Of a DNA stretch of 64,000 bases, positions 55,892 through 63,742 are shown piece by piece. The translations under genes were made by a program, and so were the position numbers. Position 1 is the first letter of the stretch. Each line of letters begins with the position of its first letter. The DNA lies in contig SAKE01000012.1 in assembly GCA_004017275.1 (NCBI GenBank), positions 1 to 64,000 on the forward strand, written 5' to 3'. This stretch comes from Mesorhizobium sp. GTDB lineage: Bacteria; Pseudomonadota; Alphaproteobacteria; Rhizobiales; Rhizobiaceae. The notes under the pieces were generated by a model, which was not told the origin of the DNA, made no database searches, and saw nothing but the letters and a program-made list of their open reading frames with translations.

Positions 55892-56030
55892 CCGGCCGCT
55901 ACGCGGCCACCTTCCCCCTGTTGGGGAGAAGAGACGAGCTTCGGCGCCGGCGACCTCCTCTCCCCTCGGGGAGAGGTCGGATTGCCCCGAATTGCCCTTC
56001 GCAATTCGGATGGCAATCCGGGTGAGGGGG
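55883..56030. repeat. Palindromic element, family D-like, copy 3
   Basis: Outer arms CCCCCTCATCCGG and CCGGGTGAGGGGG pair with one mismatch. Inside are hairpins GGCCGCTACGCGGCC, ACCTCCTCTCC...GGGGAGAGGT and CGAATTGCCCTTCGCAATTCG. It fills the gap between pncA and the antiporter gene and overlaps the start of the latter by 9 bp. Confidence 0.75.
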
Positions 56031-56044
56031 TCTTGCCCACAGTT

Positions 56045-56659
56045 TCAGTCCGCCAAATGGTCTTCGAGCGTCACGCCGGCGTCGCGCATGCGCTGCAGCA
56101 TTGTATCGAGCGAACCGTTGAGATCGATGCCACGGCAGGCATCGAGCCGGACGGTGGTTTTGAACCCTTGGCTGACGGCGTCCAGCGCCGAGAAGGCAAT
56201 GCAGAAATCGGTCGCTAGGCCGACCAGGGTCAGCGTGTCGATACCGCGTTCCCGGAGATAGCCGGCAAGGCCGGTCTGCGTCGTGCGGTCGTTCTCGAAG
56301 AAGGCCGAGTAGCTGTCGATATCAGGCCGAAATCCCTTGCGGATGACGAGCTCGGCCTTGGTCCAGGCGAGGCCGGAATGGAAATCCGAGCCGAGGCTGC
56401 CCTGGATGCAATGGTCCGGCCACAGCGTCTGCTGGCCGTACGGCATCTCGATCATCGTGAAAGGCTGCGCGCCGGGATGGCTGGAGGCAAAGCTGGAATG
56501 ACCGGCGGGATGCCAGTCCTGCGTCAGCACGACATGGTCGGTTCGCCGGATCAGGTCGTTGACCAGCGGCACGATCTCGTCGCCGCCGGCAACCGCCAAC
56601 GCGCCGCCCGGACAAAAATCGTTCTGCAGGTCGATGACAACAAGCGCTTCGTCGGCCAT
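56045..56659 (-). CDS. pncA: Nicotinamidase
   Basis: The 204-residue cysteine hydrolase has the triad D10 (VVIDLQNDF), K108 (VIRKGF) and C153 (ATDFCIAFSALDA) and metal ligands D48 and H50 (DWHPAGHSSF) and H83. It converts nicotinamide to nicotinate and ammonia in the cytoplasm. A longer frame exists, but the ATG at 56659 has GAGGAAA before it. It is divergent from the molybdenum-hydroxylase operon, which by my reading consumes its product. Confidence 0.94.
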   Translation of the reverse strand: MADEALVVIDLQNDFCPGGALAVAGGDEIVPLVNDLIRRTDHVVLTQDWHPAGHSSFASSHPGAQPFTMIEMPYGQQTLWPDHCIQGSLGSDFHSGLAWTKAELVIRKGFRPDIDSYSAFFENDRTTQTGLAGYLRERGIDTLTLVGLATDFCIAFSALDAVSQGFKTTVRLDACRGIDLNGSLDTMLQRMRDAGVTLEDHLAD

Positions 56660-56801
56660 GGGCTTTCCTCTTCCGTATGCAGGCTCCAGTGGAAAATGCC
56701 GCTGACGCGACCGGACGCAGAAACTTGACCAGATGGCCGGCCGCGTCAACCACTACCGGCGTAACAAATGCGTGGCAGGCGAGTTCTGGCAAACTCCGGC
56801 T

Positions 56802-56829
56802 TTGACAAATCCTGCCGTCTTGATATCAT
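56802..56829 (+). promoter_or_regulatory. Sigma-70 promoter of the nicotinate-type operon
   Basis: TTGACA (56802-56807) and TATCAT (56824-56829) are 16 bp apart, a near-consensus pair, ending 90 bp before the first gene. It is the best housekeeping promoter visible in the window. Confidence 0.65.
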
Positions 56830-56841
56830 TTGCATACGAAT
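56828..56841. promoter_or_regulatory. Candidate repressor operator over the promoter start
   Basis: ATTTGCATACGAAT is an imperfect 14-bp palindrome that begins within the -10 box and covers the expected transcription start, the place for a repressor. Its pattern resembles GntR-type sites (TTGTATACAA-like). The MarR-family gene at the operon end is another candidate binder. Confidence 0.4.
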
Positions 56842-56919
56842 GAGTTTTCCCGGCGCCGATGCCGGCAGAGTCTTTCGAAACACCGGTTTCTGGAAGACCT
56901 CTTTTCTGGAAGGCAAAGC

Positions 56920-57777
56920 GTGATCCGTTACGCGAAACCCACCTCGGTCGACGAAGCGCTCGCTTTGCTTGGCGAGGGCGCCTGGCGCATCCTTGCCGGC
57001 GGCACCGATTTTTATCCGGCACAAGGCAGCAAGCCGTTCCGCGACAATGTTCTCGACATTAACGGCCTGGCGTCGTTGCGCGGCATTGCCGAGACGGACG
57101 ACCATTTCGTCATCGGCGCACGCACGACCTGGACCGACCTCATCCGCCACCCCTTGCCGCCGGCCTTCGACGCGCTGAAGCAGGCGGCGCGCGAGGTCGG
57201 CTCGGTGCAGATCCAGAACGTCGCCTCGCTCGCCGGCAATCTCTGCAACGCCTCGCCCGCCGCTGACGGCGTGCCTGCGCTGCTGGTCCTCGATGCCGAG
57301 GTCGAACTGCGCTCGGTGGCAGCGAGGCGGCATCTGCCGTTGCAGGACTTCATTCTCGGCAACCGCCGCACGGCTCTGCTGCCCGGCGAGATGGTCACCG
57401 CCATCCGCGTGCCGAAACCCAGCGGCACGTCGGCTTTCGTCAAGCTCGGCGCGCGGCGCTACCTCGTCATTTCCATCGCCATGGTGGCGGCGCGTCTGGT
57501 CGTCGACAACGGCACCATCCGGCAAGCGGCCGTCGCCGCCGGCTCCTGCTCGGTGGTGGCCAAGCGGCTGGCCGGCGTCGAGGCCGCGCTGCGCGGGCTG
57601 GCTGTGGGCCGCAGGCTTGCCGATGCGGTCCAGTCCGCGCCAATGAGCGAGCTGTCGCCGATTGGGGACGTACGTGGCAGTGCCGAATACCGGCTCGATG
57701 CGGTGCGCGAGATCGTTGCCCGCGCCGTCCTTGCGGCTCTGGGGCGGACGACTGACGACGAGGTGGCGGCGGCATGA
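56920..57777 (+). CDS. FAD-binding subunit of a molybdenum hydroxylase (nicotinate/xanthine dehydrogenase family)
   Basis: The 285-residue protein has the FAD-binding motifs RILAGGTDFYP and VASLAGNLCNASPAADGVPA of the CoxM/XdhB type and the C-terminal CO-dehydrogenase-flavoprotein domain. It passes electrons from the iron-sulfur clusters of the next gene product to an acceptor. The start is GTG at 56920 with GGAAGG upstream, giving the family's usual length; a longer frame begins inside the operator. It overlaps the next gene by 4 bp. Confidence 0.88.
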   Translation: MIRYAKPTSVDEALALLGEGAWRILAGGTDFYPAQGSKPFRDNVLDINGLASLRGIAETDDHFVIGARTTWTDLIRHPLPPAFDALKQAAREVGSVQIQNVASLAGNLCNASPAADGVPALLVLDAEVELRSVAARRHLPLQDFILGNRRTALLPGEMVTAIRVPKPSGTSAFVKLGARRYLVISIAMVAARLVVDNGTIRQAAVAAGSCSVVAKRLAGVEAALRGLAVGRRLADAVQSAPMSELSPIGDVRGSAEYRLDAVREIVARAVLAALGRTTDDEVAAA

Positions 57778-60746
57778 GCCAAATTCAGCCTGAAGTGCGT
57801 GAAGTCCTGCCTAATCTGGGCAATGCCCAGCCAGGCTTTGGCGCTGCGCGCGCCGATATCGCCTTTGAGGTCAATGGGACTGCCATCTCGGTCAACGTTC
57901 CGCCGCTGCGCCGACTGTCCTCTGTGTTGCGCGACGAATTGCTGCTGACCGGCACCAAGGTCGGCTGCGACGCCGGCGACTGCGGCGCCTGCACGGTGCT
58001 GGTCGACGGCGATCCCGTCTGCGCCTGCCTGATGTCGGCTGCATCCGCTGCCGGGTCGGTGGTGACAACAGTCGAAGGCCTTGCCGATGGCCGGCTGTCG
58101 GCGCTGCAGGCGTCGTTCCTTGCCCATGGCGCGGCGCAGTGCGGCATCTGCACGCCGGCGCTGCTGGTCGCGGCGACGGCATTGCTCGACAAGAGGCCCA
58201 ACCCGACCGAGACCGAAGTGCAGGACGCACTCGGCGGTATACTGTGCCGCTGCACCGGCTACCGGAAGATCATCGCGGCGGTGATGGATGCCGGGCGGTT
58301 CGAATCATCAGCTGACGGCGCTGCCCCTCATCCGCGTGCCGGCACCTTCTCCCCGTATAGTGACGGGGAGAAGCGAAGCGCTTCAACGCCGCCCCCCTCT
58401 CCCCGTCCCTTACGGGGAGAGGGTAAGGGTGAGGGACAGCACCAACCTCAATGGTTTGATCTCGGCCTCGATCGCAGAATGCCGATTTCGGGCAATGCCG
58501 TAGGCTCCTCGCCCATCCGGCTCGACGGCGTGCCGAAGGTCACCGGCGATGAGAAATTCGGCGGCGATTCCTTCCCTGCCGATGCGCTGGCCGTGCTGGT
58601 GGTCCGCTCGCCATATTGTCATGCCGGTTTCGCCTTCGGCGATCTCGACGGCTGGGCGAAGACACATCCCGGCATCGCCGGTGTCTTCACCGCAGCCGAC
58701 ATTCCCGGAAAAAACTGTTTCGGCGTCATCGGCCCGTTTGCCGACCAGCCGGCGCTGGCCGAAGGGTTTTCTCGCCTTCGCGGTGAGGCGGTGGCGCTGG
58801 TTGCCGGCGAACGCGAAGCTATCCTCGATCTCGACCTGTCGGATTTCCCGATCCGCTGGAGCGAACAGCCGCATTTTCTGCAACCTGCCGAAGCGCAGGC
58901 CGAGGGTGCTGTGCTGATCCACGACAACCGCCCCGCGAACTTGCTGACCTCCGGCTTCGTCGAACGCGGCGATCCGGAAGCGGCACTTGCCGGCGCAGCG
59001 TTCACGGTGTCGGGCGCCATCGACACTTCTTATGTCGAGCACGCCTATATCGAACCGGAAGCCGGCTATGCCTATCTGGACGGCGACACGCTGATCGTCG
59101 TGGCCTGCACCCAGGCGCCCTATATGGACCGCGACGAGACGGCGAAGGTGCTTGGCCTTGCCGTCGACAAGGTGCGCATCGTGCCGACGGCGACGGGCGG
59201 CGGCTTCGGCTCCAAGCTCGACGTCTCGCTGCAGCCGCTGATCGGCCTTGTGGCGCTCAAGACCGGGCGGCCGGCGGCATTGGTTTACACCCGCACCGAA
59301 TCGATGGTGTCGACCACCAAGCGCCATCCAGCCGAGATGAAAGCGACCATCGGCGCCGATGCCGACGGCCTTGTCACCGGCATGATCTTTGACAGCGATT
59401 TCAACACTGGCGCCTACGCAAGCTGGGGGCCGACGGTCGCCAACCGCGTGCCGGTGCATGCCTCCGGCCCCTATGCGACGCCGAACTACCGGGCAGAAGG
59501 CCGCGCCATCCACACGCACGGGCCGATCTCGGGCGCCTTCCGCGGCTTCGGGGTGCCGCAGGCGACGATCATGCAGGAGACGCTCTATGACGAGCTGGCC
59601 GGCAAGCTCGGCATGGACCGGCTCGAGTTTCGGCTGAAAAACTGCCTTCGGAACGGCTCCGAAACGGTTACCGGGCAGCTTCTGGACTCCGGCGTCGGCA
59701 TTGCCGACTGCCTCGAATCGCTGCGGCCGCATTGGGCGCGCGCGACGTCCGATGCGGATACATTCAATAGTGCCAACAGGAACAGAAAGCGCGGCGTTGG
59801 CGTCGCGTCCTGCTGGTATGGCTGCGGCAACACCTCGCTGCCCAACCCGTCGACCATCCGGGTCGGCATCGCGGCTGACGGGACCGTCATCCTGCACCAA
59901 GGCGCCGTCGATATCGGCCAGGGTTCCAACACCGTCATCACCCAGATCTGCGCCGACGCGCTTGGCCTGCCGCTGGATAAATTCAGGCTCAGGGGCGCCG
60001 ATACGGCGATCAGCCCCGATGCCGGCAAAACCTCTGCCTCGCGCCAGACTTTCGTGACCGGCAAGGCCGCTGAGAAGGCCGGCCGTGCCTTGCGTGAAAC
60101 GATCCTGCGTTTTGCCAATGTCTCCGATAAGGCATCGCTGCAACTGGACGGGTTGGCGATCGTCATCCGCGAGGGCGAAGCCACGCGCCGCATCGACCTC
60201 GCCTCGCTCGACGTGGATGCCGAAGGCTTCGTCTTCCGCGCCGAGGAGACCTACGATCCGCCGACGCTGCCGCTCGATGCCAAGGGCCAGGGCAAACCCT
60301 ACGCCGTCTACGGCTATGGCGCGCAGATCGCCGAACTGGAAGTCGACCTCAAACTGGGGACAGTGAAGCTGCTGAAAATCACCGCAGCGCACGATGTCGG
60401 CAAGGCGATCAACCCGCTGCTGGTCGAGGGCCAGATCGAAGGCGGCATCGCGCAAGGCATCGGCATGGCGCTGATGGAGGAGTATATCCCCGGTCGCACC
60501 GAGAATTTGCACGACTATCTCATCCCGACCATTGGCGACGTGCCGCCGATCGAGACCATTCTCATAGAAGTTCCGGATCCGGAAGGACCCTTTGGTGCCA
60601 AGGGTCTGGGCGAGCATGTGCTGATCCCGACGGCGCCGGCGATCCTCAACGCCATCCGCCACGCCACCGGCGTGCTGGTCACCAAGGTTCCGGCCACACC
60701 AACGCGCATCCGCGCCGCCATTCGCGAAAAGGAGGCACGCCGATGA
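57774..60746 (+). CDS. Fused 2Fe-2S/molybdopterin subunit of a nicotinate- or xanthine-dehydrogenase-like hydroxylase
   Basis: This 990-residue protein has a plant-type 2Fe-2S domain (C65, C70, C73, then C83/C85), a second cluster domain (C123, C126, C158, C160) and, from ~235, the molybdopterin domains (TATGGGFGSKLD, GAFRGFGVPQATIMQE, DIGQGSNTVITQ). E947 in GAKGLGEH is the probable catalytic Glu. It hydroxylates an N-heteroaromatic ring. The downstream 6-hydroxynicotinate-reductase-like gene suggests nicotinate to 6-hydroxynicotinate; purines are the alternative. Residues ~182-222 are encoded by a palindromic repeat element in the linker. Confidence 0.87.
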   Translation: MSQIQPEVREVLPNLGNAQPGFGAARADIAFEVNGTAISVNVPPLRRLSSVLRDELLLTGTKVGCDAGDCGACTVLVDGDPVCACLMSAASAAGSVVTTVEGLADGRLSALQASFLAHGAAQCGICTPALLVAATALLDKRPNPTETEVQDALGGILCRCTGYRKIIAAVMDAGRFESSADGAAPHPRAGTFSPYSDGEKRSASTPPPSPRPLRGEGKGEGQHQPQWFDLGLDRRMPISGNAVGSSPIRLDGVPKVTGDEKFGGDSFPADALAVLVVRSPYCHAGFAFGDLDGWAKTHPGIAGVFTAADIPGKNCFGVIGPFADQPALAEGFSRLRGEAVALVAGEREAILDLDLSDFPIRWSEQPHFLQPAEAQAEGAVLIHDNRPANLLTSGFVERGDPEAALAGAAFTVSGAIDTSYVEHAYIEPEAGYAYLDGDTLIVVACTQAPYMDRDETAKVLGLAVDKVRIVPTATGGGFGSKLDVSLQPLIGLVALKTGRPAALVYTRTESMVSTTKRHPAEMKATIGADADGLVTGMIFDSDFNTGAYASWGPTVANRVPVHASGPYATPNYRAEGRAIHTHGPISGAFRGFGVPQATIMQETLYDELAGKLGMDRLEFRLKNCLRNGSETVTGQLLDSGVGIADCLESLRPHWARATSDADTFNSANRNRKRGVGVASCWYGCGNTSLPNPSTIRVGIAADGTVILHQGAVDIGQGSNTVITQICADALGLPLDKFRLRGADTAISPDAGKTSASRQTFVTGKAAEKAGRALRETILRFANVSDKASLQLDGLAIVIREGEATRRIDLASLDVDAEGFVFRAEETYDPPTLPLDAKGQGKPYAVYGYGAQIAELEVDLKLGTVKLLKITAAHDVGKAINPLLVEGQIEGGIAQGIGMALMEEYIPGRTENLHDYLIPTIGDVPPIETILIEVPDPEGPFGAKGLGEHVLIPTAPAILNAIRHATGVLVTKVPATPTRIRAAIREKEARR
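58316..58440. repeat. Palindromic element, family D, inside a coding sequence
   Basis: TGCCCCTCATCCGCGTGCCG at the left and GGGTAAGGGTGAGGGACAGC at the right match the minus strand of the element at 19834-19950, including both inner hairpins (CTTCTCCCCGT...ACGGGGAGAAG; CTCTCCCCGT...ACGGGGAGAG). It is in frame and stop-free. It encodes a Pro/Gly/Ser-rich, basic stretch joining the iron-sulfur and molybdenum halves of the hydroxylase. Confidence 0.85.
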
Positions 60747-62284
60747 GCGAGCTTGCCGAGCGTTTCGAAACCCATGACCTCGGCGAGAAGCAGGTGGCCG
60801 AGAAAATCCGCTGCGATGCCTGTCCGGTCATGTGCTACATCGCTGATGGTCGCACCGGCGCCTGCGACCGCTACGGCAATGTCGGCGGCAGGATCGTCCG
60901 TATGGACCCGCTGACCATCCTCGACCATGCGGCCGAGACCGGCGCGGCAATAGTGCCGTTCGTCGCCGAGGGCGAACAATGGGACGGCGAACTGGTCAAC
61001 ACCGGACGGCGCTTCGTCACGGCAATTGGCGCCGGCACCACCTATCCCGACTACAAGCCGGCGCCGTTCATTGTCAGCCAGGAAGTCGAGGGCGTCGATC
61101 TCGTCACCGTCGTCACTGAAGGCATTTTTTCGTACTGCGGCGTCAAGGTGAAGATCGACACCGACCGTCATATCGGACCCGAAACGGCTATTGTGCGGTC
61201 GCAAGGCGAGGCAATCGGCCATGTCACGACGGGCGAATATGGCTCGCAGATGCTGTCGCTGGGCGGCGTGCATCACCTGACCGGCGGTTCCAAGGCCGAG
61301 GGCCGCGCCACCTGCGACGCGCTGCTCAATCTGTGCAACCGCAAGCCTGTCGAACTGGCCATCGACGGCGGCGCCACCATCATCGTCGAAGCCGGCAAGC
61401 CGCCTGTCATCGACGGCAAGCAGGAACACCGCATGCGCGTCGGCTGCGGCTCGGCCACCATCGGCATGTTCGCCACGCAATGGCGCGGCCTGGTCGATGA
61501 GGTAGTGGTGGTCGACGACCACATCACCGGCGTCGTTTCCGAGCATCAGGCCGGCAAGGTGCTGGGCTGGCAGGATACGGGTATCAAGATCATCGGCCGC
61601 CGCTCGACGCCGGGTCGCTATTTCAAGGTCTCCGAGCCCGGCCTCGGCTGGGGCGGCACCAGCATTTCCGATCCGCTGTCGATCCTGGGCGAATGGAACG
61701 CCAAGAAGGGCGCGCGGCCGGGCCTCTCGCTGCTAATGGTGTCGACCACCGGCGAGCAGTTTGCCTACTATGAACTGGATGACGAACTGAAGCCGGTGCA
61801 GAAGCCTTTTCCCGAGCGGCTGCAGAAATCGGTTGGCCTGATCGAGGACAATTGCGAGCCGGCTTTGTGCACAGTGCTGTTCATCGGCGGTGCCGGTGGT
61901 TCGCTGCGCGCCGGCGTCACCGAAAACCCGGTCAATCTCACTCGCTCGGTGCAAGGCCTGACCACCTATGTCACGGTCGGCGGCGCGCCGGTCTATGTCT
62001 GGCCGGGCGGCGGCATCACGCTGATGGTCGATGTCACCAGGGTGCCGGAGGGCGCCTTCGGCTATGTGCCGACACCGGCGCTGGTGGCACCGATCGAATT
62101 CACCCTGCGCCGCGACGACTACATCAGGCTCGGCGGCTATGAGGCCGAGATCCGCAGCGTCGAGGACATCGTTGCCAAGGGTGGCGAATACCTCAATCCG
62201 CGACGTGGCACCGGCGCTGCGGCCGACAATCCATGGCCGCCGCTGGCGCAGCTACGTCGTGCCGGCACGAACGGGGGCGGGTGA
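60743..62284 (+). CDS. 6-hydroxynicotinate reductase-like iron-sulfur protein
   Basis: The 513-residue protein resembles 6-hydroxynicotinate reductase of Eubacterium barkeri, which reduces 6-hydroxynicotinate to 1,4,5,6-tetrahydro-6-oxonicotinate. An N-terminal ferredoxin-like Cys set (C24, C27, C31, C41 in CDACPVMC...GAC) probably holds a 4Fe-4S cluster. Later blocks include TEGIFSYCGVKVKIDTDRHI, VGCGSATIGMF and GWGGTSISDPLSILGEWN. It overlaps the hydroxylase gene by 4 bp and touches the UPF0280 gene. Ring reduction in an aerobe like this is unusual but has been reported for Azorhizobium nicotinate breakdown. Confidence 0.82.
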   Translation: MSELAERFETHDLGEKQVAEKIRCDACPVMCYIADGRTGACDRYGNVGGRIVRMDPLTILDHAAETGAAIVPFVAEGEQWDGELVNTGRRFVTAIGAGTTYPDYKPAPFIVSQEVEGVDLVTVVTEGIFSYCGVKVKIDTDRHIGPETAIVRSQGEAIGHVTTGEYGSQMLSLGGVHHLTGGSKAEGRATCDALLNLCNRKPVELAIDGGATIIVEAGKPPVIDGKQEHRMRVGCGSATIGMFATQWRGLVDEVVVVDDHITGVVSEHQAGKVLGWQDTGIKIIGRRSTPGRYFKVSEPGLGWGGTSISDPLSILGEWNAKKGARPGLSLLMVSTTGEQFAYYELDDELKPVQKPFPERLQKSVGLIEDNCEPALCTVLFIGGAGGSLRAGVTENPVNLTRSVQGLTTYVTVGGAPVYVWPGGGITLMVDVTRVPEGAFGYVPTPALVAPIEFTLRRDDYIRLGGYEAEIRSVEDIVAKGGEYLNPRRGTGAAADNPWPPLAQLRRAGTNGGG

Positions 62285-63165
62285 TGCAAGGCCCGCAAGC
62301 GCATTGGCTGCAGGACGGCAAGCGGCTGCATCTCAACCATGGGCCGATCGATCTGATCGTCGAGGTTTTTGGCGAGGCACACGAATGCCGCCAGGCCTAT
62401 GAGCAAGCCGTAGCGCGGTTCCAGACCATTTTGACCGAACTGGTTGATGAACTTCCTGAACTGCGCCGTCCCGCGTCGGTGCACCCTCGCCTGTTCTCCG
62501 GGTCGGCAGCGCGGCGCATGGAGGCGGCCGTCGTACCGCTGGCTGAAAAATTCATCACGCCGATGGCCGCCGTTGCCGGATCGGTAGCCGACGAAATACT
62601 TAGCGCTCTGCTGGCCGGCCGTCAGCTCGATCGCGCCTATGTCAACAATGGCGGCGACAGCGCCATCCATCTCGGCGGCGGCCAGTCGATGACGCTTGCC
62701 ATTGCCGGGACCGGACACGGCCTTGCCGACCGCATCACCATCCGCGCCGAAGATGGCGTGCGCGGCGTTGCCACCAGCGGCTGGCGCGGACGCTCGTTTT
62801 CGCTCGGCATTGCCGACGCCGTCACCGTGCTCGCGCGGACCGGCGCCGAAGCCGATGCCGCCGCGACATTGATCGCCAACGCCATCGACGTGGCCCACCA
62901 TCCGGCCATCCGGCGTGTGCCGGCGCGCGATCTGGCGCCGGACAGCGACCTTGGCGACCGGCTGGTCACGCAAGAGGTCGGCCGGCTTTCTCCGGCAGAG
63001 ATCGCCAGGGCGCTGGACAGCGGGCTTGCCGTCGCCGAAGATTTCCGCCGCAGGGGGTTGAGCGTCGCATCGGCGCTGTTTCTTGCCGGCCAGACCCGCA
63101 TCTGTGGTTCCATGGCGCTCGCCGCGCCCAACAAAATCCTAGGGAAGGAAGTCGCCCATGCCTGA
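62284..63165 (+). CDS. UPF0280 family (ApbE-like superfamily) protein
   Basis: The 293-residue protein matches UPF0280: PLAEKFITPMAAVAGSVADE, AYVNNGGDSAIHLGGGQSMT, GVATSGWRGRSFSLGIADAV and a late LFLAGQTRI. The NNGGD(S/I) motif is shared with ApbE flavin transferases, which attach FMN to protein threonines. Its own activity is not established. The 1-bp overlap with the reductase gene (TGATG) suggests the two work together, perhaps in flavinylation. It overlaps the next gene by 8 bp. Confidence 0.83.
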   Translation: MQGPQAHWLQDGKRLHLNHGPIDLIVEVFGEAHECRQAYEQAVARFQTILTELVDELPELRRPASVHPRLFSGSAARRMEAAVVPLAEKFITPMAAVAGSVADEILSALLAGRQLDRAYVNNGGDSAIHLGGGQSMTLAIAGTGHGLADRITIRAEDGVRGVATSGWRGRSFSLGIADAVTVLARTGAEADAAATLIANAIDVAHHPAIRRVPARDLAPDSDLGDRLVTQEVGRLSPAEIARALDSGLAVAEDFRRRGLSVASALFLAGQTRICGSMALAAPNKILGKEVAHA

Positions 63166-63742
63166 GTTTCCGATCCGCAAGATCGCGGTGCTGACCGAAG
63201 AGATCTTTCACGAGGGCGGGCCGGTGGCCCAGGTGCCGCGCCGCCGCGCCGCCGCCATGGGGCTGGTCAAAAACCCGTTCGCCGGGCGCTATGTCGAAGA
63301 TCTGCAGAGCGCCATGGAGGATCTGAAACCGCTTGGCCTGCTGCTCGCCGACCGGCTGATCGCGGCGCTGGGCGGCGACGTGAAGCAAATCGACGGCTAC
63401 GGCAAGGGCGCCATTGTCGGCACGGCGGGCGAACTCGAGCATGGAGCGCTCTGGCATGTGCCCGGCGGCTATGCCATGCGCGAGCGGCTCGGCGACGCCA
63501 AGGCGATCGTGCCATCGGCCAAGAAGGTCGGCGCTTTCGGTTCAAAGCTCGACGTGCCGCTCGGCCACATCAACGCCGCCTATGTGCGCAGCCATTTCGA
63601 CGCCATGGAGGTCGGCATGTCCGACGGCCCGCGACCCGACGAGATCCTGTTCTGCCTCGCCATGACCTGCGGCCCGCGTGTCCACAATCGCATGGGTGGT
63701 CTCGCGGCCGACGACATAAAAGCCTGGGATGGCTTGCGGTGA
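63158..63742 (+). CDS. AA_synth (PF06684) family protein
   Basis: The 194-residue protein fits the 'amino acid synthesis' family, a structural-genomics family of unproved function: IRKIAVLTEEIFHEGGPVAQ, VKNPFAGRYVEDLQSAMEDL, GYGKGAIVGTAGELEHGALW and CGPRVHNRMGG. Homologues are found beside genes for heterocycle and pyrimidine breakdown. A hydrolase or isomerase step after ring reduction is conceivable. It overlaps the neighbouring genes at both ends. Confidence 0.8.
   Translation: MPEFPIRKIAVLTEEIFHEGGPVAQVPRRRAAAMGLVKNPFAGRYVEDLQSAMEDLKPLGLLLADRLIAALGGDVKQIDGYGKGAIVGTAGELEHGALWHVPGGYAMRERLGDAKAIVPSAKKVGAFGSKLDVPLGHINAAYVRSHFDAMEVGMSDGPRPDEILFCLAMTCGPRVHNRMGGLAADDIKAWDGLR

Noticed and set aside
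58410..60662. A 750-codon open frame on the minus strand opposite the molybdenum hydroxylase
   Set aside because: It is the complement of a well-supported enzyme in high-GC DNA; its translation has no recognisable motif and is Arg/Gly/Asp-rich, typical of shadow frames.
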